Under the pieces are notes generated by a model that had not been told where the DNA came from, searched no databases, and saw nothing but the letters and a program-made list of their open reading frames with translations. A program made the position numbers and the translations under genes. Positions 55,912 through 64,000 of a stretch of DNA of 64,000 bases are shown here, piece by piece. How positions within the stretch are numbered: position 1 is the first letter of the stretch; each line of letters opens with the position of its first letter. The DNA is from Megamerina dolium (taxonomy: Eukaryota > Arthropoda > Insecta > Diptera > Megamerinidae): the NCBI GenBank assembly GCA_963854835.1, contig OY978525.1, positions 113,508,018 through 113,572,017 of the forward strand. The letters run 5' to 3'.

Positions 55912-57890
55912 TAATAGTTTTATTTCAGAAATCATGATCTTTTTCATGCACTTCCAGCACCCAGTTAGCGAAAGTATGGTGTATTCTACGGTTTAAAAGC
56001 TTCAATTCTTTTATCAGCTGCAGCTTATAAGAATGCAGGCCAAGATATTTCTGTAAAATATAGTGCAAAGTGGCTTTAGATCTAAGGTCTAATTTTTGCG
56101 ATCATCTCGAAATGGACAAACTTTTGTTTTCAGCCACAATCTCAGCTACAGCTGCAATATTTTCAGTTGAATTGAATCTTTACATCACTAAATGCTACAA
56201 CCACTGTTTGAGAGGTTTGAATTTATTGGTTAATTTCACTATAGCTTCCACAAGATTATATTTCAAATTTTCAATATACCCACCAAAATTTGGATGTATT
56301 GTTAAAAAACCGATTTTTCAGTTTTTTAGATTTTGAGCAACAATAGCAGCCTGAACTGAAAAAACTTGTAATCCTTGAAATAAGTATACATACTTATTAA
56401 TTATTTAGTCACGTGATTTCATATAGTTTTCCTTTTATAAATGGTAATATACATTTTTTGTAAATTAAAGGTTACATGAGGTTATTTCATTGCTGATGTT
56501 GCTGATGCTGATATTGCATGTGCATATATTAACACTTTCCACCTTGTCAACTGTGATTTAAAATTTGGTTGAATTGCTTGTTGTATTTTCATGGTAGTTA
56601 TCTGTATGTATATGTATACCTATACATATGCATGCATACATTTAGAAGAGGAGAGGAGAAAATGTTGAAGATAAAAAAATGTAGGCATGTATCAAAATAC
56701 AGTAGCAATGACTTAACATGTTGCTCAGATGCAAACAGCAATTTGTTTAATTTTTTGTTTTTTGTTTGTTTTGGTTTTTAATCAACAAAGAGTGAAAATA
56801 AAAAATAAAAATACAACCAGGAACATGAAAATGTACTTTATGATAATTGAGTATTTATATGAATGTTTTATATGTGTCTAGTTATTAGGGATGCCAATTT
56901 TAGGGCCACTTGAAGATTCTGGGATTTTTAAAAAAAGGCCAATTTTCTAAAACTTGCAACAAAAATTTCATAAAGTGTAGCTTTGTTGCTTAAATGAAAT
57001 GAAAATTTACAAATAATATAATTAAACAGCAAATAAACTTGCATTCATTTTCAAATTTTAATATTTTTACGTTTAAAAAATATCAAGTTGCTAAAAATTT
57101 TGTCTTCCAATTTTGAGATAAACTATTGTATTGCACAAAAATAACTTATTTTTCGAGTCAAATGAATTGAATCATTTTTCAAAAAATTCTAAAAATTTCG
57201 GCATTTATTATAGTTAATCATGGGATTGGCATTGACATTATATTATATGTACATATACACACACATGAAATACAGTGCATCTAGATATATCGTATATGAA
57301 GAGAGATATGAGTTTCTACCTATTTTATTGGTGTGGTTTTTTTCTTTACTTTATTATTGAATTCAAAATATATCAAAGTGATAATGAAATAATGGTTCTA
57401 CATACACGAATTTCATGTAATAACACACAGTAGGGTTCGAAGAGGAATTGTGATAACCAAAATCAAAAGAGGCTCGACATGAGAATAAACCGTCGAAAAT
57501 TTAATGAATTGTAATTTCATATGCAATTTACTACCGAAACTTAATGAAATAGAATCGCTTTTGAAGTGATTCATATTAAGCAATTAAAAATTGATCACAT
57601 ATGACAGCAGCATGCCAATAAATTGTGGTCGAGACGAAGTGGAGCTATGCAGATAGATGCAAACAGAGTTCAGAGTGCCAGACGACGTTAGACCACAGAC
57701 ATATTTTCCAACTCGTCTTGTTACTTTCTCCATATAGTTCTAATCTAGTCTAATCGAAAATCGATTTAGGCACAATTGCAATCGTCGTTGAGCTCATCGC
57801 AAGTCAACTCACTGTAGGTCATGTATGTAGTTTGTTCTGTGCGCTTTGTAATGGTACCTTCATTCTGTAATGAGGGTGCCATTATGTAGC
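55912..57890. other. Non-coding, nothing recognised
   Basis: No supported gene or element. Open frames up to 88 codons show no family resemblance. Confidence 0.5.
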
Positions 57891-57899
57891 TAGAAGTGC

Positions 57900-58200
57900 T
57901 TGCTATGTGATGGCATCTTCATTTTTCAATGGCGGCCCTCCACGTAGCAACTATCGGGCAAGGTCTTCCTGGTACCCGCTGGGAGGTGACTAAAGCGAGT
58001 AGCGAATATTCGGTTGATTGGGCTTAGGACCGAACTTGGAATTCTCCCCCAATGGAAAATCAAAACGTGTCTCGGATATGAACCACAAAGACCTCCGCCA
58101 ACGAAATAAGGACCACCAATTACGGATATGCACCTGGAATGTCGGATCTTTCTATAGGGAAGGTGCTTCTACCCAGCCGGTTAATGTCCTCGACTTATAA
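57900..58200 (+). mobile_element. LINE endonuclease start fragment
   Basis: Plus strand reads MNHKDLRQRNKDHQLRICTW then NVGSFYREGAS, matching the LRIGTWNVRSLYRAGA start of the endonuclease domain of non-LTR retrotransposons. Coding stops at 58198. The sequence from about 57925 may be its 5' UTR. Confidence 0.8.
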
Positions 58201-58229
58201 TATACATATACCATAAAGATAGTACAATA

Positions 58230-58850
58230 TAGATAGTACAATTCCACCTTCGAATATCACTATCTTTGTAGACAGTCCAGCGGCACTGAAGTCAATTGAA
58301 TCTAGAACAGTCAAGTCGAAAACCATGCTGAAATGCCGAGCTTCATTATGTGACATAGGAAACCATAGGGTCTCTCTTTGCTGGGTTCCTGATATAATGA
58401 TATTGAAGGGAACGAACTAGCAGACGAAATGGTTAGGAGGGGATCTAGTATGGATGCCAATGAGGCTGACGACTCAGTACAAATTCCGCTTTGCGAACTG
58501 TTTGGGGGTGTATAGAAGAAATAGTTGTTAAGACGGTGAACAGCTTGTGGGCTAGCCGAGAGGATTGTGAGATGAGAGGGACGAAGGTACTTCTGCCCTT
58601 AGCGAAGCCTGCAGTTAGAATTCTTACCGGGGTGCTCACTGGGCATTGTGCCATTGCGCCAATGCTTCAACGTTGGCGTATACCGACGAGCGGACTGTGT
58701 AGGACTGTGTTGCCGAGATGAAAAGGACTGCAGACAAAACGACTTTAATGTTTCCTCCGGCAATGAAGGGCAATCACAATGGGCAATAGATGCCTCAGAG
58801 CGGAAATGTGAATATATGTTTACACACGCCCTTCAAACCTAATCTAATCT
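58230..58850 (+). mobile_element. LINE RNase H-domain fragment
   Basis: Frameshifted plus-strand translation gives IFVDSPAALKSIESRTVKSK, CRASLCDIGNHRVSLCWVPD and EGNELADEMVRRGSS, the D-S-x-A-A-I ... WVPGH-x-G-x-NE-x-AD-x-x-A pattern of RNase H domains at the end of I/Jockey-like LINE ORF2. It differs in type from the adjacent endonuclease fragment, so two LINE families may be abutting. Confidence 0.75.
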
Positions 58851-59209
58851 ATACCATAGGTATATATACTCATAAGTACTGGTTATTTTTTTTCTATACA
58901 TATTTGAATGTAATTTTCTTTTAAGCAGATTTTGTTGTTGTATAAATATGTATGTTACAATACTTACCATATGTGGTGCAATGGCATATATATATATTTT
59001 GTTGTGCGTTTAACCAATTCAATGTGAGCATGCTTGCATGAACGTATGCATACACACGTATTTACATATAAATATGCATACATGCTCGTATGTATAGCAT
59101 GTGCATCAGTGCGTATGTGTATGTACATATGATTATATGTAAATTTTATCACTATTTCGAGGCAATTAACTGCTGTTGCTATGTGCTGTGATTATTCAAT
59201 TTTGTTATT

Positions 59210-59240
<31 letters not shown>

Positions 59241-59963
59241 GAGAAAAAATATGAAATAAATCTGAAATCACGAATACGTACTTATGTAAGCATACTTTGT
59301 ATGAGCTACTGTATTTATGCGATTACATAGTAGTTATATACATATAATAAATGTATAAAGTATGTACGAATATAATAATATTATGGATTAATATAACGTT
59401 AGTGATAATAATCTATTGTAGAAATTACAAATATGTTTAATTTTCTTATCTTTACTATTCAAAGCCAGTCAGCAAAACGTACATATACATATGTTGCAAA
59501 TAGAAGTGAAGAAAAAAAAAATAACAACATTTGAATTTTAAATGTATGCAAGATATGTGTGAGTGGTATTAGAATACACTCAACACAGTTTGTTTACTTT
59601 CTACCTTCGTAGGCACATGATCAAGTTGCCTATACAACTTGTGATTTGTGTTACAAGTTGGCTAAGTTGTATACCAAATTGCATGATGTGTCGTCACTAT
59701 TAAATCTAGTATGAAATAGTTAGTAGAAATAATTATTTTCGCCAACTAGTCAAAAGGTTAAATAGCCATATATAATAATGTTAATATTAATTGTTAATAA
59801 TGATAATCGTTTGTGAGCTAGACAGTTAGAAAAAACTCTAAAAAATAGTATTATTATTATCATCATTATGAGTATTTAATAAAAATATTATCATACTAGC
59901 ATCATATTGACATCAATTGTAAAATTATCATATATACATTTACATACAATCATATGCAAATGC

Positions 59964-60120
59964 TGCACTAGGAAAAGTATATGTACATGTATATATGCAC
60001 AGATATGTATATAAACATAGATATGTATATAGGCATAGAATAGCTACAAATGATGCACTAGGAAAAGTATATGTACATGTATAGATGCACAGAAATGTAT
60101 ATAAACATATATATGTATAC
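59964..60120. repeat. 90-bp local tandem duplication
   Basis: TGCACTAGGAAAAGTATATG and the following ~47 bp occur at 59964 and again at 60054, with a few substitutions. The period is 90 bp. Confidence 0.85.
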
Positions 60121-60149
60121 ATACATGCATTTATTGCATGTATGTATAC
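60115..60149. repeat. Perfect 15-bp-arm hairpin
   Basis: GTATACATACATGCA (60115-60129), 5-base loop TTTAT, then the exact reverse complement (60135-60149). Composition is that of the local TATGTA simple sequence. Confidence 0.85.
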
Positions 60150-61959
60150 ATGCAATAAAAAGATATCGTTTAATTACGCGTTGAATACAAAGTACACAAT
60201 ACAGTCAACATTTGTCTATATAACTATCTACTTACTACCTTTGCCCACCTGTTTCACATCACATCATTTCACACAAATACAGAAGATTCATAATTCAGTG
60301 CATCATAATACGAAAATTATCGAACAGTGTGACATTTTCAAATAAAATCGTAAAAAAAAATCTAAATAAATCAATAATAAACTACATTCAAAAGTCATTT
60401 TTTTTTAATTATGTCAAAAATTTCTAAATTGCCATCTATTTGAGATGCATTGTCATTTGTTGGCATTTCTTAAATATAACTATGAACATATTTTATTTCT
60501 AAAATTAAATTTTCATTAGTAAAAGGTGAAATTAAATATTTATGATTTCCAAAGATGATATTCGTTAAAAATATTCACTTTACTTTAAAGAACATTTGCA
60601 AAAAATTCCGAGCACTACATAGCAGCTTTATTTTTGTAAATTAAAAATAGTATATTTTTTTTTCTTCGAATGTTTCATTGCACATGCTACACTGTGCACC
60701 AGTACTTATAGTAATGCTGCAAAGTAATATTTGCTCAAATAAATAGTCGCTTTTGCATTGAAATGAGTATAACGCATAGAAGAGTAATAATGGAATGGTA
60801 AAAAAGTACAAATTATATACAAAAGGGTATATGTATATGAGTATGTGTACATGTATAGTATAAGTGTGCATGCTTATACTCATAAGTGGGTGCTTGAAAA
60901 GAAAAATGAAACTATGGTGTGAAGTAATACCTCATAGCCATACAATTTATATACAAGTACAAGTAGTAAATTGCGGAGTTTACTATGCTTTACTTAGCAA
61001 GTGCTGCATAGGTATAGGTATAGGTACATATGTATTATAATAGTAGTCAAAGTAAAAAGTTATTAGGTACTATGCTTATGCATGGTATGTGGATATAAAT
61101 ATTTAAATGTATACCAACTAACTAACACTAATACAATGTACTACTATTACTTACTATAATTACTACCATGTAGTTACCTATTAAATAGTATATACAACCA
61201 TACATACATATGTATGTATGTGTTGATAGACACATCTGTTTTGTGTATATTACTGTTACTATGCCGAGAATGAGGTGAGTGAACTTGTTGAACTTCATTG
61301 TTGCAAGCATTTACATTTTAACTGGTAGGTGGTACCTATGAATATATTTATATACAATGCAAATGCAGTGTATGAACACCCACAATACCCATCATATCAA
61401 AGGTAAAAAAAATAGTATCATACTCGTTATATATAACTCGTTATAACCGTTTATTGGTTGCTCTGCTTGCTTGCAAGCATGCATGCATTAACTTCAATCA
61501 TCATTGCCAATAGTAGTTATAGTACAAGTGTATATGTATGTATTGCATGTAGGTCGTTTTGCTGCTGTACCTAAATCGCTTTTTGTCGTAGGTATGATAC
61601 ATTGAAATTTATGAATATTCTGACTTATTCTTGTATAAGCTTGCTTAAACCATTGATTGCTCGTATTGCAATTGTATTTACACTTGCTATATGCCTTGTT
61701 TTGATTTCAATCATAATTGTAGTTGTTCACTTAATGCATATGTGCATGTAGATTACATGTGCAAGCATTGAGTTTTCTTTGTTTCTTTCAAATCTACGTG
61801 TATGCTACTATCAGGGTAAAATACTTTGATTATTTAAAGAAAAATACATCTGAGTATCATATATAATGGGATTCCGATATGCTGCATGCGTCTATTTTCT
61901 AAAGTTTGGGAGATAAATTAACAAATGACCTTATTCTTTTTCTTATGTGGCTATAACAA

Positions 61960-62400
61960 CCGATGATCGATTTAGACCGAACATATAATGTGGCGCCAGC
62001 CCTCTCTGTTCTTCGCTTGCTCGCGCCAATTGGATATTCCAAGCGCCGCGACCCGGCGACCAGTCCGGAGCCGAATGGGGCTGAAACTGGTAGTAGCTTC
62101 GGCTACGAGGTCCTACCAAAAGACTTTAAATTTGGTACCACGGGTGATCAGGTTGGAATCCCTCCAACTTGATCGTTGGCAAAGGCCTTTCGGAGAGGTT
62201 TTCGTGGTGGCTGAGGTATCCCAAAGAACACGTGGGTAGAGTATTCCACGTCACAAGGCGTGGGGTACTCGATGTGGAGTTGAATTGCAACCAGGGTGCT
62301 AACCCATTAGATCAGAAGAGGTTTTAGGTGGGCCTCGATCCAAACCAAGGAGGATAGGATAGGAGGAGGATTCGGGATTTGTAAAATTCGTTTCCTCCGC
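61960..62400 (+). repeat. LINE-like scrap and dispersed repeat, copy 2
   Basis: Begins with CTCTCTGTTCTTCGCTTGCTC and CGCGCCAATTGGATATTCCAA-type sequence seen at ends of insect LINE units (compare 6090-6140, minus strand), followed from about 62145 by the repeat also present at 52620-52990. Open frames of 69 and 83 codons cross it, but neither resembles a known protein. Confidence 0.6.
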
Positions 62401-63602
62401 TAGTACGAGGCGTTCCTAAAGGGAGATAATATATGACCGTCTACCTTTAATTTTTGTTCCTTAATATTTTTTCGGAACATACTTACCCTCTATCTCCACT
62501 CTGAAGGGGGTCTGCCATACGAAATTGACGTTAACATAAAATTCACTCCCTCCACTTTCAGAATGTCTCCAGAGAGTTTAGATATTGTGACCGACCCACT
62601 TTCAAATTTTCACTCAACATTTACCTAAACGTACTAATTCTCTACCCCAATCCTTTCAGGGAGCGGCCCTACAAAATTATCCTAAAAGCCCATAGCGTAG
62701 TGAAATGAATGAGACGGACTCTATTAATTCTTCCGCACACATATTTCTTCCGAACATAATTATCCGATATCTGCACACTTTAAGGGGGATGTCATACAAA
62801 ATGAACATAAATACCCATATGAACCCATCGGTTAATAACTCCATAATGGCCAGAAATTGCCTTTCCAGGGGTCACAAGTAGTTTAGTCTTTTAATCGCAT
62901 TTAATTTTACCTCGCCAACTTCAGATTATATTTTTTAAATCCTATGCTATGCTATTCTACCACAGTTGGGTATAATTACGTGTGCGTATAGACGTCAATA
63001 GACATTCAAGAATGACGATCAACCATTTTAGTTATTTTCAAAATATATTTGATTTAATTTTTATTATGCCATCATTAGGTATATGCAAGTATTATTATTT
63101 TACATAAGAAATTAATAAAGATTGACTATAATTATTTTTATGACTATTTAGTCGTTTATGAGCATACCAATTCACAATATGATTTGCGTATAAATGAAAT
63201 CTTGTTTAAATCTATGATGTAATAAGCCAATACAACAAGGAAACTAAAATATTTATAAATTTCAATAGCAATTATTATGTGAAAACTTGATTTAGTTTGA
63301 TGAATAATTGAAAATTAAAGTAATTGTTTTGGTTGGATTGATAATGGATGTGGAAATATTCAAATTCGTAGGGGAATAATTCGCTTGCGATCGAGTGGAA
63401 TTGTGGTGCTTTATTTATGGTATAATACATCTCATACAATGGAAGCAACCACCAGTTTATGAAGTAACAAAACATAAACTGCTAATATTTTTATGTTCTC
63501 ATCTAATTTAGGGTTCTAATGGAGTATTTACTGCATTGATGTACACATGTTATGGATTTTAATTTCAATTATTATTAAAAGGAAATATCACTAAATTTAC
63601 AG
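62401..63602. other. Non-coding, nothing recognised
   Basis: Some moderately GC-richer sequence at 62400-62900, possibly an old repeat, then AT-rich sequence. No gene identified. Confidence 0.5.
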
Positions 63603-63644
63603 CTACATTTGGTGCTGCCAAACCAGCCAAACCAGATGAATTTG
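63603..63644 (+). CDS. Candidate 42-nt internal exon of an unknown gene
   Basis: Preceded by a 3' splice-like TAAATTTACAG and followed by a near-consensus donor GTAAGT at 63645. The length is a multiple of three. Read with one base carried from an upstream exon, it gives TFGAAKPAKPDEF, an Ala/Lys/Pro linker-like peptide, and leaves one base for the next exon, so it could be a cassette exon. GC content is higher than that of the flanks. I do not recognise the protein. Chance remains possible. Confidence 0.35.
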
Positions 63645-64000
63645 GTAAGTTGTGCGTTATTTTCGCTAGCAACTAGCATAATTATGATCTATTTCGTGTC
63701 GAATAGTCAGTCAGTGGTCAACTTATGGCAAGAGTTGAACAATATTTTAGTCTTCGGGTTTTGTGTAGCATTAGTTAAAGTCTAGTTAACTCTTTGGTTA
63801 ACCAATGGTCAAACCTATGACTATGCATTTGACTGGAGAATGGAATCACAACTAAAATAATCAAAATCTATTGTAGTAAAGTATCAAGGATTTTTTAGGA
63901 AATCACTTATTTTTGTTTTAAATAAAAGTTAAGGGTTTCCCATTTATGTTTTCAAAAGAATTATATGCAAATTTCTTGCTGCTCTACGTATTAGTATTCT
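63645..64000. other. Non-coding right edge
   Basis: AT-rich sequence after the candidate exon; nothing recognised. Confidence 0.5.

Larger units (their letters stand above)
58851..61955. other. Non-coding, simple-sequence rich
   Basis: (GA)n at 59211-59237 and abundant ATACAT/TATGTA sequence. No gene or element recognised apart from the local duplication and hairpin listed separately. Confidence 0.55.

Overview
This is a window of an AT-rich insect nuclear genome, almost certainly a higher dipteran and most likely a tephritid fruit fly. The reasons are Drosophila-like genes with short (53-85 bp) introns, many Tc1/mariner relics (including rosa-type DD41D mariners, known from Ceratitis rosa and other tephritids), and a tRNA-derived SINE. 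There are no bacterial or viral features. The species call is inference from gene and transposon content.

Genes are confined to the first 27 kb. (1) 8354-8895 (+) is the terminal coding exon of Lachesin (Lac), with the end of Ig2, Ig3 and a GPI-type tail; its earlier exons lie before the window, so 1-8353 is one long transposon-filled intron. (2) 12541-15247 (-) is an eight-exon coiled-coil gene matching the HAUS5/Dgt5 augmin subunit. (3) 17440-23365 (+) is a two-exon ALG3 mannosyltransferase, l(2)not in Drosophila. (4) 20411-21808 (-) is l(2)tid, a mitochondrial DnaJ/Hsp40, lying wholly inside the single Alg3 intron. (5) 23803-26782 (-) is l(2)dtl (Cdt2), the CRL4 substrate receptor, tail-to-tail with Alg3. 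The not/tid/dtl block repeats the arrangement known from Drosophila, so this nested locus has probably held together across higher flies.

From 27 kb to the end I find no convincing gene except a possible 42-nt exon at 63603-63644. This part is intergenic or very long intron filled with mobile-element debris. It includes four full copies and one relic of a ~527 bp MITE with 3-bp TTA/TAA target duplications (PIF/Harbinger-like), eight copies of a ~360 bp tRNA-derived SINE, about a dozen mariner relics on both strands, and LINE fragments of reverse transcriptase, endonuclease and RNase H. Several elements are nested and can be dated relative to one another: a MITE in an irritans-type mariner (41.7-43.2 kb), a SINE in another MITE (43.2-44.0 kb), a SINE in a rosa mariner (44.6-45.9 kb), and a foldback element with ~195 bp arms in a mariner (54.6-55.9 kb).

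The most useful points to follow up are the TWA-duplicating MITE family, the tid promoter confined to 196 bp with a perfect heat-shock element and an overlapping uORF, a PIP-like motif near the Dtl C-terminus with E2F-like sites at its 5' end, and the candidate exon near the right edge. I saw no sign of a wholly new gene system.
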